Positions 20,922 through 32,569 of a DNA stretch of 64,000 nucleotides are shown piece after piece. The stretch is from Petaurus breviceps papuanus (taxonomy: Eukaryota; Chordata; Mammalia; Diprotodontia; Petauridae), in the NCBI GenBank assembly GCA_028583685.1, contig JAMXIF010000003.1, positions 54,094,610 to 54,158,609 on the forward strand, read 5' to 3'. Each line of letters opens with the position of its first letter. Within the stretch, counting starts at the first letter, position 1. The notes under the pieces are model-generated. The model worked only from the letters and a program-made list of their open reading frames with translations. It was not told the DNA's origin and did no database searches. A program made the translations under genes and the position numbers.

Positions 20922-21090
20922 TTTTTTTTTGTTTTTCATTTTTGGAGGGAGGAGGGCAGGGCAATTGGGGTTAAGTGACTTACCCAAGGTCACATGGCTA
21001 GTAAATGTTAAATGTCTGAGTCTGGATTTGAACTCAGGTCCTCTTGACTCCAGGACTGGTGCTCTATTCACTGCACCACCTAGCCGCCCC
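20922..21090 (-). mobile_element. Group A SINE
   Basis: This is a reverse copy ending in CACCACCTAGCCGCCCC. The perfect 17-bp duplication TATTATTATTCTTTTAA is at 20905-20921 and 21091-21107. Confidence 0.95.
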
Positions 21091-21129
21091 TATTATTATT
21101 CTTTTAACTGCATTATTGCTACCCCTAAC

Positions 21130-21440
21130 AATTAATGTACATGTATTACATTTATGTGTATATATTGTGTGCACATGTGTTTATATATTATAATATACAG
21201 TATATTATATAATTATATATAACCCATGTGTTATACACATGTGTGTATTATGTAACATGGTTATGCATAATCAGTTTTTAAAGTTTTCATAGACTTATAT
21301 ACATCTGTTCACATCATATACATCTACACATATACATGCATCATATGTAGACATCATATGCATATATACATCCTATATACATATAAATGCCCCATATATA
21401 TACAGCAGACATACACATATACACACCCACTCTGTGTGTG
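21130..21440. repeat. AT-rich low-complexity tract
   Basis: TATA, CATA and ACAC units are imperfectly repeated, with a short GT run near 21433. No other structure was seen. Confidence 0.85.
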
Positions 21441-21449
21441 TGTGAGAAA

Positions 21450-22200
21450 GATAAATTCAAGGGCAGGGAGTAGGTACTAGAAGCTGGGGAAATCAGGAAG
21501 GACTTCGTGTAGAAGGTGACACTTGAGCTGAGTCTTGAAGGAGATTAGAAATAATTTTTTTCTTCTTTTTGGAGGGGGAAGGCAGGGCAATTGGGGTTAA
21601 GTGACATGCCCAAGGTCACACAGCTAGTTTTTTTGTGTTACATGTCTGAGGTCATATTTGAACTCACATCCTCCTGACTCCAGGGCCAGTGCTCTCTTCA
21701 CTGCACCACCTGGCTGCCCTGATATTAGCAATTCTTAAAGGTAGAGGGGAGAAGGGTGAACACTCCAGGCATGGGCTGTGTAAAGACAGAAGAGGGGAAT
21801 CGTGGGCCATGTATTTAGGACAGTAAATAAATCAGTTTAACTAGACCTTAGGCAATGAGAAGGGGAGTAATAATTAAAATAGTTAAAAGGGTAGGTTGAG
21901 ACCAAGTTGAAAGGCTTTATATTCTAAGCAGAGTTTATATTTGATCATTGAGGTAATAGGGAAACACCGGAATTTATTGAAGAGAATGACAGAAGGTCTG
22001 ACCTGCATTTCAGAAGATCAGTCTTTCAAAAAAAAAAATCATACTGTTATGTTGTGTAGAAGATGAATTATGTGGGAAGTGGCTTGAGGCATAGAGACTA
22101 TTGTAGTAGTCCAAGTGAGAGGAGATAAGGACCTGAACTCACTGGGGGCAGATGTGAGAAGTACTGTGGAGGTAGAAACTATACTTGAAAACTTGACACT
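21450..22200 (-). mobile_element. L2, antisense
   Basis: The block order is that of the antisense L2 at 6870: GTAGAAGGTGACACTTGAGC, CACTCCAGGCATGGGCTGTG, GTTTATATTTGATCATTGAG, GGTCTGACCTGCATTTCAG and GTAGTAGTCCAAGTGAGAGG. A group A SINE interrupts it. Confidence 0.8.
21555..21720 (-). mobile_element. Group A SINE in antisense L2
   Basis: It reads GCAATTGGGGTTAAGTGACA through CACTGCACCACCTGGCTGCC. GAAATAA on the left and GATATTAG on the right leave only a weak duplication. Confidence 0.9.
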
Positions 22201-22639
22201 TGAAAACTTTCTATACTAGAAACTTGACATGAAATATAAATGTCAGTTATTATTATTCTTCTTAAGGTAAAAGCCCCTATGAGATTACAAAATAACTACA
22301 ATATTGTATTGGTTAAATTAGTGGATGATAAAATTGGCCTTAAAAACATGCTGACAGACAAAATAATTCTTTTAAGAAGTAGGAGTATGGAAACAAAAAA
22401 GTATTAAAGATTAATGACAAAAAAAGGAAATGCAAGGAAATGGGGGTAGAATGGAAAGGTGACATTAAAAATCCCAAAGGAAAAGTTAATGAATTTTTTC
22501 AGGATAAACAGCATTAAAATATGGGAATTCTGCATAATATTCATTCATTATTTGGTTCTATAATAGAAGACAGTAAAATAAAAAAGATCATATTCCCTCC
22601 TGAAATAAAACAAGTAACAGCTTAACATAGAATTATAGA

Positions 22640-22800
22640 AGGCAGTGCTGTATGGTCTAAAGAACACTGGATTTTGGAGTCAGAGAACTTGGGTTTCAAT
22701 AACAGCTCTGCTACTTAGTACCAGTCACAACCTCTCTGGTACTGTTTCTCCATCTTTAAAATGGGAATGATCTCATAGGGTTGTTGTGAGGATCACATTT
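22640..22800 (+). mobile_element. MIR
   Basis: GGCAGTGCTGTATGGTCTAA, TTTTGGAGTCAGAGAACTTG and ATAGGGTTGTTGTGAGGATC are MIR blocks. The end runs into a TATATG-type simple repeat (22800-22870). Confidence 0.75.
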
Positions 22801-23069
22801 TTATATATGTACATACGTGTGTATACATGTATATGCTTTATATATGTATACACACACATATATATCATCATTGATATATAATGACTTTACAGACCTTATA
22901 GCACTTTATACAAGTGTGACCTGTTACTATTATTTTTTATCATTATTACTAATTATCAGTGTGACTATGGGCAATTTGATTCATTTCTCTCAGCATTTCT
23001 TTCCTCAACATTAGAATTAAAAGGTAGGATCTAGTGATTTCAGATGTACCTTCGAGCTCCAAGTCCTGT

Positions 23070-23800
23070 GAACTACTGTCAGCATTTAAGACTATTAACT
23101 TAAATGTCAACAGCTTGCACACCCCTCCACCCTTCCACCCCCAAGGAATTCTAGAATGGATTAAAAAACAAAATGTATGAACAACAGAACATGTTGTCTA
23201 CAGGAAACACAATTATACAAAATGATCACAGGGCTTTAAAGTGAAAGGGTGGATTAAAATATATTATGTTACAGCTAGTTCAAGAAAATCTGGATTTGCA
23301 GTGTTTATGACTGAGAAAGTTGAATTTAAACCACTAAGAATTAATAGAGATAAACAAGGAAGTGAAACATCCTTGGGATACTACTGATAATGAGCACATG
23401 TAAATTTAGAAAATAAATGCACCAAACAATATAGCCACTAAGTTGATAAAGGAAGAGTTCACTCTTAACTAACAGAAATAGTTAGATAATTAGTCATAGG
23501 AGATTAATTGTAGGGGAATAAAATGATCCATTCTCAGAAGATGATAAATCAAACAAAAAGATAAATTGGAGGGAAGTTGCATTTTTCAGCCTTGTTGAAA
23601 TGAATTTAATAAATATGTGGTGAAAATTTAATGGGAAAAATAAGAAATAAATATTTTAAGCACATTGGAAACACAGAAATTCAACATGTTCTTGGTCACA
23701 GAGAAGTCTTCGATAAATTTAGAAAGGCAGAAATGTAAAATGCTACATGTACAGACCTTAATACAAGAAAATGAGAAGCTGGCAATGATAATATGATCAA
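23070..23800 (+). mobile_element. Old L1 ORF2, endonuclease region
   Basis: Sequence order matches mammalian L1 ORF2 endonuclease: TTAACTTAAATGTCAACAGC (the LNVNG motif), GGATTAAAAAACAAAATG, CTACAGGAAACACAATTAT (the QETH position) and AAATGCACCAAACAATATAG. It is decayed. The region 22280-22620 may be another piece of the same L1. Confidence 0.6.
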
Positions 23801-24877
23801 TATGGAAATTAATTGGGGTTTAGGTTGTAACATCATGTCATAGGTTAGATCCTGTTATGATCATTTTTCTGATATTTGATATTTCTGATAGCTGAACTCT
23901 CTTAGATACATGCTATAAAAAAAGTTACAGTGATGCCATGGTGTTAACAAGATGAAAACATAGTTAATATAAAACAACTCTCATTGCACATCTCTTGCAT
24001 GTACTATTGATCATAAGAACGAGGTTCTCTCAAGAGAGCATTACTTTGCATATTTTTAACATGAGGGCTCATGACTGGTTGAGTTGTTAGCTTATTCTGT
24101 TATAGCACTTCATGTCCTCATGCTCTGTTCACCAGCTGTGTTTACTTTTTCTTTAGAAATGTAGTTTTTCAAGTTTATCTGCCTTTTCTCTGTTAAAGTT
24201 CTTCTTAAGACTAACTAACCCTTCCAATGCTTAACTACATTAGTGAACTTTTGGATGCTAAAATATAACATTACTATTTGGACCCATTTCTTGTAGGAAA
24301 ATTTGTCAAGAAAATATGGGTATTTTTATGTGTCTTTCCATTATTTATTCATAGACATGTCACAAAAAGTCATTTCAAAGTTGTATTTTTTAAGATCCAG
24401 AAACAAACCTAAATCCTCCAGTAATGTTTGACATGTCATTGAACTGTTTCTTGATAGTTTATTAACAAGTTAACATTACTTTTCTTTTTAACTGGCCTAA
24501 AATTCTAGATTAGACTAGTTCAAGCTACTTATAACAATTAATCCATTAAGTCAATCTAGTTATTTGAGTATAGGGTAGAAAAACAGCAAAAGGATGATTG
24601 AGTACCTGATCTTATTTTCACTTTTTAATGGACTATGTTCATTGACAGGATTTGTCATAGAATGTCTGTTCTTTCAAACTGTAAGAACTATTTTGTCGTC
24701 AATTGAGAGAGAGAAAGAGAAGAGGAGAGGAGAGGAATTATTTAAAAGAAAGCTGGAAGAGAGATTTGGTGTTATATGCCTTTCATGTAGCAGTCCTACT
24801 CTGTCTTCTTCCCTGCTCCATTCATTTTTTTTTCCTTAAACCTCACCATTGTATTGATTGATCTAAAGTATCTTTTT
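23801..24877. other. AT-rich, nothing recognised
   Basis: No exon, SINE or classifiable LINE was seen. A purine run lies at about 24700-24740. Confidence 0.4.
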
Positions 24878-25027
24878 TTTTGTTGTTTTTGGAGGGCAAT
24901 TGGGGTTAAGTGACTTGCCCAAAGTCACATGGCTAGTAATTGTGTTGAGTGTCTGAGGTCACATGTGAACTCAGGTCCTCCTAACTCCAGGGTCAGTGCT
25001 CTATTCACTGCACCACCTAGCCGCCCC
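24878..25027 (-). mobile_element. Group A SINE
   Basis: This is a reverse copy ending in CACCACCTAGCCGCCCC. ATCTAAAGTATCTTTTT is repeated on both sides. Confidence 0.95.
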
Positions 25028-25461
25028 AATCTAAAGTATCTTTTTGGTGTTTGTCTCCTATTTCCAAACTGAAAGAAGGGGTAGAAGTCAGAATTAGACT
25101 TAGTGTTATAGATGGAGGTCAATGGAACGTGTATAAGATAGGTCTTACTTAAGCTAAACAGCTTCATGGCTAAATTAGTATTTAGAAATGAATGAATGAA
25201 TGCTACTGTCTAGAATTTGATCTGAATATAAAAATTAAATTAATGTAGCAGGAAGTCTTGCCTTACTCTCCCAGAGCAAGGGTGGACACATCGGCCCCCA
25301 GGATTCTAGGATCTTTCAGGTATCACTTCTCTAATGCTATCAACTCAAAACCCCATCCAGTGTGTTCACACTCTTCCCACTATTAGTCATCAGGTGCTAG
25401 CACTCCAGTTGCATTTAACTACTTAACACCCATCATCTTTTAGAAAGGATATTTACTTCAA

Positions 25462-25705
25462 AGGGATAGCTGGCACAATGGACTGAGCACCAAGCCTGAA
25501 GTCAGGAAGATGAATTTTCATGAGTTCAAATTTGGCTTCATACATTTACTGGCTGTATGACTTTGGGCAAGTCACTTAAACCTTTTTGCCATCTGTAAAA
25601 TGAGCTGGAGAAGGAAATGACAAACCACTCCAACATCTTTGCCAAGAAAACCCCAAATGGGGTCATAAAGAGTCAGTCCCCCGTGACTGAAACAGCTGAA
25701 CAACA
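25462..25705 (+). mobile_element. Group B SINE
   Basis: It runs from GGGATAGCTGGCACAATGGA to GCTGAACAACAACAAACAAT. ATTTACTTCAA flanks it on both sides as a target-site duplication. Confidence 0.9.
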
Positions 25706-25719
25706 ACAAACAATAATTT

Positions 25720-26679
25720 ACTTCAAGATTTAGGAAGAAGACAACTACAAACATTTCCTTCCAGTACTTTAGGGGCACACTCTTCCTTTTACCACCTAGG
25801 TCTTTGGGGAGCGTGAACTCAAACTTAACAGTTTCTGTATAGCATGGGCTCCACCAAGCTGACATCCAAATTCTACATCTGTGTTACTGCCTCACTAGAT
25901 CTTGCAAACTAGTGTTCAGAACTCTGCACAGACTCTTCTCCTGGACTTCCTGGTGCCTCACTCTCCTGATTGTTTGAAATTCATAAGATGGTAGCCTCTC
26001 ATCTAATTTACCTAAAATGAAAGAGCAAATGCCAAACACCAAGCAAAGGTGAAAAACAAGACCTTTATTCAGGTGCAACTTATAAGCTTCAAATGGGAAG
26101 ACCCTGAAGCTTATCCCCTTACAGCATCATCTCTTACCCTATTGCCTCCAAACTGGAAGAAATCAAAACAAGAGAAAGTAGAAAGTCAAACTCAGCGCCT
26201 TTTGAATATGCTTCTATCTCTGGTTCTACAGCCACAGCCAGAGAAGCTTCTATTTTCCACATGGTTAGGAGACTGGAATCAGAATTACGGAATGTAACTT
26301 CCACCCCCTGAAAGTCTAAATGGGAATTGTTATCAGTCAAGAATTCTGCACTTAAGGACTCTTGGCATCATCCTGGCTCAGGGTAAAAGGGGGCCAGTCC
26401 CCCATTACTCTAATTAGGCAACTCTAAATAGCAAGACTTGGAGGGATAATAAATCTATACCTACCTTGTCTGTGATGCCTTAAAAAAAAAATTTGAGATG
26501 TTCATTTAACATTCCTAAATAGTTTCTCAATATCAGCATTCCCTACAGACTCAAATAACTACCCTTTGCATCCCTCCTTTGTCATAGAAGCAGATTAGTC
26601 TCATATGTAGTTTAAAGACTCTTGTTTTTTCTGGAGTTGGAGAACAGAGTTTGACTTTGTTATATATATATATTAATAT
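25720..26679. other. Unassigned stretch
   Basis: Short open frames occur on both strands without domain features or splice contexts. No repeat was recognised. Confidence 0.4.
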
Positions 26680-26862
26680 AGAGATAGGGATTGGATCTGT
26701 GAATTCCCATGTAAAGAAACCCCACTACCAATGTAGGCTGGCATCGTTGGAGCAGTAGGAAGTTAAATGTCACACAGTTAACATGTGTCAGAGGCAGGAT
26801 TTGAACCCTTGGTCTTCCTGGCTTTGAGGCCAATTTTTTGTCCACCACATCATAGCCACCTC
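26680..26862 (-). mobile_element. Group D SINE
   Basis: This is a reverse copy: CCACTACCAATGTAGGCTGG, CAGGATTTGAACCCTTGGTC and GTCCACCACATCATAGCC. Confidence 0.75.
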
Positions 26863-28359
26863 TAATGTATTATTTTAATAAGTTAAAAATCTAAATTTGA
26901 GTTCCTATACCATCTGAGAGATGAATTTGAGTTTCTTCAGTCAGACAGCCTGTGGGCATGCATCCTAGATTTCATAAAGTAGCAATGTGTTTTTCAGCCT
27001 GTGCTTTAAAGTCATCCTGCCAAAAGCCACCCCAAGTGGAGCAACAGAGAAGACATATCAGGCCTGTTCCAGATGTCCCTGGCGTAGACCATATGCTGTC
27101 ATTCCTTCTCCATGTGTGACCACACTGCTTCCCCTCCCCCTCTTCACATTCTCCAAAGTTATTGATTTCTAGATCACAGTTGAAAGGATCAGATGAAATC
27201 ATGACTGAATGTGTGGTGTGAAACGTGGCTTTCTCCTTAAATGATCACTAGCTAATTTGACCTACTTTTCTGAGCACTTTAAAGGAATCTGCCCAATGTA
27301 GGGACCAGGCTGCAAAAACTGTCAACTTCAGAACGCTCAGCAGAGAAAGTAAAGATTTCATCCGGCCTTCTCCCCATCTGCCTTTCCTTCCCACGGCTAC
27401 CCACCAAATGTGAAAAAAAAAAATCATTTTAGGATTTTTTAGTTAAAACCTTTTATTATCCAAATTTAAAAACCCGAGGTTTTCTATAGATTTACTTCAC
27501 AGAAATTTGAAAATAAAATATCTACCTGGAAATTCATTCTGACCAAGTGGCTTTATCAGATTTATAATTGTTACATTGACATCTTAACTCATTTCTGTGA
27601 GTACTTTCTAAGTGGAGGTTCAGGTCCTTTGTTTAAAAAAAAAAATCTTTCTTTTAATTCATTTTTTTTTCCAGATGGTAATGTTAAGTAAGATTTAAGA
27701 CAGTGTTTACTGTCAGTTATCTTGCTTGTTGTTATTTGACACTTCTTTTAAAGGGATGACTTTTTTAAAAGAATGCATTTCCTGTGTAACAAAATGAAAC
27801 CTCATGCAGAAGTGAAGTGGGGCTCTTTTTATGAAGAGTCAAGAGTGAACTGTAGTGGGAAGAACAATAAACTTTCCTTCTGCCAAAAGTTAGCTGCAGC
27901 AGAAAGTCTGACCTGATGAAAGGTTGGATTCATTTAAATGGTTATGTGGGCTGCCTAAGACCAAAATCTTGTTCACAAAACAACAGTAACTACTTGAGCC
28001 ATGTCTATTTTTTAAATGAGGAAAAAAATAACATAATTCTTAGGAGAATATTCAGTTTAGTATCCTATGGTCATCCTGTTCTGCTTTTAAATATAAATAT
28101 TTAATCTATAGTCACTATTGTAAGTTGTAAGTAGCCAATGAAGCCTCCCAAATAAAGCTAATTGGTTCCAGGCTTCTAAGGCTTTTCCTATTGTAGAATA
28201 TTGCTTACAATTCACTATTAATTTGTTTTGTTGTATTTACATTGTATTTGTTATTAAGAGCCATATGGTGTGTAATTGAGTTACTTATTTTGTATTTTTT
28301 ACATTATATTATTTTGGTGAATCAAACTCAGAATTGAAAATTAAGAGAATTAATTCATC
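26863..28359. other. Unassigned, AT-rich stretch
   Basis: No exon-like frame with splice sites and no repeat of the families seen elsewhere was recognised. Confidence 0.4.
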
Positions 28360-28815
28360 TACAGTGAAAAGAATACTGGGTTTATATATGAACTGATGCT
28401 GAGTGAGGGGAGCAGAGCCAGAAGAACATTGTACACAGTTACAGCTACATTGTATGATGACTAACTTTGATAGACTTGACTCTTTTCAGTAATGTAAGGT
28501 TCTAAGACAATTCCAAAAGGCTCATGATGGAAAATGCTATCCATATGCAGAGAAAGAATTATGGAATCTGAATGCAGATTGAAGCACACTATTTGCTCTC
28601 TTTTTTTTTTTTGTTTCCTCTTTCTCATGGTTCATTCCATTGGTTATAATTCTTCTTTACATCATGACTAATGAAAAAATATGTTTAATATGAATGTATG
28701 TATAGAACCTATATCAGATTGCATACCATCTTGTGGAGGGAGGGGGAAAATTTTTAAACTCAAAAGCTTGTGGAACTAAAGGTTGTAAACTAAAAAATAA
28801 TTTAATTAATTAAAA
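28360..28815 (+). mobile_element. L1 3' end, 5'-truncated
   Basis: This is the marsupial L1 3' end: ACTGATGCTGAGTGAGGGGA, CCAGAAGAACATTGTACACA, CTCATGATGGAAAATGCTAT, TATATCAGATTGCATACCAT and ACTCAAAAGCTTGTGGAACT. The tail is AATTAATTAAAAAAAA. Confidence 0.75.
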
Positions 28816-28985
28816 AAAAAATACTGGGTTTGGAGTCAGGATCTAGGCTTAAATTCTTACTTTGTTTCATTTTCTACCCCATGATCTTGGGCAGATCACT
28901 TTGGGCACCTGTTTCCTCATCTGTAAAATGAGAGGGTAAGACCAGATGACCTCTCAGGTCCTTTAAATCCATGTCCTATTAATAG
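28816..28985 (+). mobile_element. MIR
   Basis: TACTGGGTTTGGAGTCAGGA, TTTCCTCATCTGTAAAATGA and AGACCAGATGACCTCTCAGG mark a MIR. It lies directly after the L1 A-tail. Confidence 0.75.
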
Positions 28986-29215
28986 GGATCTCTTCTTTTG
29001 GGTCCCAGATCTATAATTTCATTGGGAATTGATAGTAAGAAAATTCCTTTTCCCTATTCAGATTGTCAACTGGTCTATAACTTATAGTCTTAGTGTTTTC
29101 TGGGGGCACTAAGGGGTTACTTGGCCAAAATCATACAACAGATAAATATCAGTGGCAAGACTTGAATTTAAGTTTTCCTGACTTTGAGCAAAACTCTCTA
29201 ACCCTCCCTTTCCTT
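28986..29215 (-). mobile_element. Group D SINE
   Basis: This is a decayed reverse copy: GATCTATAATTTCATTGGGA, AACTTATAGTCTTAGTGTTT and GACTTGAATTTAAGTTTTCC. Confidence 0.6.
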
Positions 29216-29855
29216 GCTCTAGCATAAAGATTGTAAAATCCATTAGGAAAATCACCAAAATCGTGTGTGGGTTAGGTTTTTAAACTAGCCTGCCCTAGAT
29301 TGGGGGATTCTTTTCTTTCTTTAAAAAAAACAACAACATTGTTATAACTGGATTCTTTGTACTCTTGATCTTGATCAGGGCTTTATTGAATAATAAAGTT
29401 GCTGTTTCTCTTCTTAATTAGAGTTTTCTGAACTTTTAGTACAATTAAAAAATTATATTTCCTAATCGTTGGTCATGTAGAAGAGCCGCTGGGCCCACTC
29501 AGCATTTGTCAATCTGTGATGTGGAGTTCACTCATATCCATTTTCCTTCAGCATCAGGAAAAAAAGGAAAGTAACCAACTTTTTTTTGTTTGTTCCTTCC
29601 TCCCATATAACTGAAATCATATGAATATAAAAGCTAGCCAATCATTCTCATTCATTCTAGGATGGTTTTGGGTGGAAACTAATTCTCAAAGGATATTACT
29701 TGAAAAGTACTATTGAGGGGTAGATTTTCCTAAGCATGTGACAGCTTTTATTTTTCTCTTTTTTTGTCCTTGCTTTTTTCTACCTGCTCCCTAGCCTAAC
29801 TATGCTGGAAATTTCTTCACAGTTTCATCCCGTCCTTGTCCAAAAGTATCTTCTC
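29216..29855. other. Unassigned stretch
   Basis: No repeat or exon was recognised. It contains short T-rich tracts. Confidence 0.4.
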
Positions 29856-29906
29856 ACACACACGCGCGCGCGCACGTGCGTGAACACACACACACACACA
29901 CACACG
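29856..29906. repeat. (CA)n(CG)n(CA)n alternating purine-pyrimidine tract
   Basis: CACACACACGCGCGCGCGCA passes to a second (CA)n run. Such alternation can form left-handed DNA. Confidence 0.95.
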
Positions 29907-30144
29907 CCAAGCTTCTTTACCTTTTCTTGTGTTATGAGCACCTTAACAGTCTGGTGAAACCCATGGACTCTTCAGAATGTTTTTAAATCCACAAAATAAA
30001 ATATGTAGGATTACAACCAATTATGTTGAAATACATATATTATATATGTATATATGTGCACGTATATGTAATATGTATACATAAATAAATAGTTCTTGAA
30101 GTTCATAGACCCTCTCCACCCCCATGTTAAAAATTCTTACCATA

Positions 30145-30300
30145 GGGGGTGGCGCAGTGAATAGAGCACCAGCCCTGGAGTCAGGAGGAACTGAGTTCAG
30201 ATTCAGCTTCAGACACAACACAAAAACTAGCTGTGTGACCTTGGGCAAGTCATTTAGCCCCAATTGCCCTACCTTCCCCCCTCCAAAAAGAAAAGAAAAA
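30145..30300 (+). mobile_element. Group A SINE, 5'-shortened
   Basis: It begins GGGGGTGGCGCAGTGAATAG, lacking the CTAGG of the head, and ends CTCCAAAAAGAAAAG. TATA-type simple repeats lie at 30030-30085. Confidence 0.9.
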
Positions 30301-30769
30301 ACAACAATAAAATCTGTTCCATAGGGAAACAGGGTGAGCTCCACATGTGTGGAAGACAGATGGCTGTCTACATATAATTTATTATCCATGTAACCAAATC
30401 TTTCAAGACTTTTTGCTATGTTTATGATGTTTGGGTATGTCTTCTGATGTTTTCCCCTCTGCATCTTTTGCTTCCAAAATTTTTTTAATTGTAACAAAAA
30501 TTATCTGCAGTTTACTCATTATATTTCTTGTGAGTTTTCATATCCTTATGAAAATTTCTAGCAACTTCTTTTTACATTTCCAGTGTAATTTTAAACATAG
30601 AACAAGAAAATTGGGCTACCTTCCAATTTCTTGCTCCATCATTTTCTTTAAATGCTGGATGTATATAATCTGACCATTACTTAAGGACCTTGCCTGTTCC
30701 CAAATCTCCCTCCTATTAAATGGAAGAGTTTTCATTTATGATTTCTTGAAATATAACTCTAAAAAACCA
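30301..30769. other. Unassigned stretch
   Basis: An 80-codon plus-strand frame (30431-30673) has no domain or splice context. No repeat was recognised. Confidence 0.4.
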
Positions 30770-31255
30770 GTCTTTGATAAAGCTCATTAGGATTAAAATA
30801 TGCCTTTAAACCCAAATCACTCTGACCCTTCCTGATTGATCAATAATAGACCTCAGCCCAAGGCTCAGTTGCTTATCGTTTGGGTTTTGATGGCTCAGAG
30901 TAATTCAAAATAGCAGTTGTTTCTGTTTTGGCCAGAAACTCTGAGGTCTTCCCTCCCTGATTGATTCTTTTTTGAAGGCAAACTAAGCCATCTTTTGCCT
31001 CAATTCTTATCTAGCCTTTAACTGAATGGGTATTGCCTCAGACAGACTGAGACCTGGGAAAGACCAAGGTCTCCCAGCATCTGGGGTCATCACCAGTTAT
31101 TCTGACCTATGTCTTGCCACTTCACTCTGATGACTCTGGAGGAAAGAGTGAGACTGCCTCACTTAAATCCAATTCACTTGCAAGTCAAGACATCATGCTC
31201 CTGTTGTATCATTGGTCCTCTTTGAGAATGAAGGACCATCAACAGTCCTATTAAA
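30770..31255 (-). repeat. Unclassified interspersed repeat, copy 1
   Basis: Read on the minus strand it starts CTCAAAGAGGACCAATGATA and continues ATGTCTTGACTTGCAAGTGA, ATTTAAGTGAGGCAGTCTCA and GGAGACCTTGGTCTTTCCCA. The copy at 32570 shares the first 200 bp or so in the opposite orientation. I recall this as a common marsupial repeat but cannot name the class. Confidence 0.6.
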
Positions 31256-31383
31256 TGTATCATGATCTTAAATTTATACTATTACAAACTATTTAAATAA
31301 ATCAATTGCTAGATTATAATGGAGTTGAAGAACAGGGAACTGTTTTATAAGCTACATCAGTTGGACATTAAAAAGTTGGCACC

Positions 31384-31680
31384 GGGGCGGCCAGGTAGCA
31401 CAGCAAGTAAGATCACCAGCCTCAGAGTCGGGATGACCTGGGGATCAAATCCGGGCTCAGACACTTAGCACCCACCCAAAAACACCTGGCTGTGTAACCT
31501 TGAGCAAGTTACTTAACCCCAATTGCTTAGGGGTGGCCAGGTGGCGCAGCGAGTAAGAGCACCGGCCCCAGAGTCGGGATGACCTGGATCAAATCCCGGG
31601 CTCAGACACTTAGCACCCACCCAGAAACACCTGGCCGTGTAATCTTGAGCAAGTTACTTAACCCCTATTGCTTAAAAAAA
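31384..31680 (+). mobile_element. Dimeric group C SINE
   Basis: Two full group C monomers stand head to tail: 31384-31530 (GGGGCGGCCAGGTAGCACAG) and 31531-31680 (GGGGTGGCCAGGTGGCGCAG). Both have CAGAGTCGGGATGACCTGG and GAGCAAGTTACTTAACCCC. The joint CAATTGCTTA/GGGGTGG has no A-tail, while the second monomer ends in poly(A). AAAAGTTGGCACC lies at 31371-31383 and 31681-31693, so the pair inserted as one unit. Confidence 0.9.
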
Positions 31681-31685
31681 AAAAG

Positions 31686-31890
31686 TTGGCACCTAGGTGG
31701 CTTAGTGGATAGAGTGCAGTCAGGAAAATCTGATTCAGATCTGGCCTGAGACACTCACTAGCTCTGTGACCTTGGAAAAGTCACTTAACCTTTCTTTTCC
31801 ATAATCCATTGGAGAAGGAAATGTCAAACCACTCCAGTATCTTTGCCAAGAAAATCCTATATGCATTCACAAACACAACTGAACAACAAC
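31686..31890 (+). mobile_element. Group B SINE
   Basis: CTAGGTGGCTTAGTGGATAG starts it and CACAACTGAACAACAACAAC ends it. Its 5' border lies inside the target site used by the group C dimer, so it is older than the dimer. Confidence 0.85.
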
Positions 31891-32139
31891 AACCCCTCCC
31901 AACTGTATTTTCCATTCCCAATAGGAAATACCGAAATAGGAAATAGTATTTAATTTTTTACCTTAAATTTAACTATTTTTGCTCAAAATTCTTGCTCATG
32001 AGATTAATAAATAGCAAAATACTTGAGTAGTTGTATTAAAATATCGATATGAATGAAAGATCAATATATAATGATATATAGGGGAAAGGGAGGGAAGAGG
32101 GAGGTGTGTGTGTATGTGTGTGTTGTGTTTTATACATAG

Positions 32140-32375
32140 ATATGGACAGAACTTGTGATTTCATCTGTGTAGGGAACTCCTGGGTAATGAAATTCACTTT
32201 TCTACCAAAGCCAGTCAGCACCTTTTCTGCAATTTCAAGTCTTAGAAATTTTCCTAGAACACTGAGAGAGGTTCAGAGACTTGCCCTGGTTACAAAGCCA
32301 ATACATTTCAGAGAAAATACTTGAACCCAGACCTTATTTGCTTCCAAAGAGGACTCCTCATCCACTACACTAAGT
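32140..32375 (-). mobile_element. Group D SINE
   Basis: This is a reverse copy: CTTGTGATTTCATCTGTGTA, GTCAGCACCTTTTCTGCAAT, then TACTTGAACCCAGACC and CATCCACTACACTAAG. A (GT)n run precedes it at 32102-32130. Confidence 0.75.
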
Positions 32376-32569
32376 AGCTTCTTACCAAAATGGGATATAG
32401 ATCACTTAAAGTATCCCATATGTATATTTGTCATTTACCTACTTGTCAGTATTTTAATTCTGATGTTAAATTTGATTTAACACAAATCTATGTTTGTACT
32501 GTAGCTTGCGGAAGAAGCATAGTTGTTCTCAGGTCCTTATTTTAAAGATGTGTATCAAATGACTGTTTT

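Noticed and set aside
31384-31680. tRNA genes in the SINE heads (here and in other SINEs)
   Set aside because: They have A- and B-box-like motifs but no cloverleaf or acceptor ends, and they continue into SINE bodies with A-tails and target duplications.
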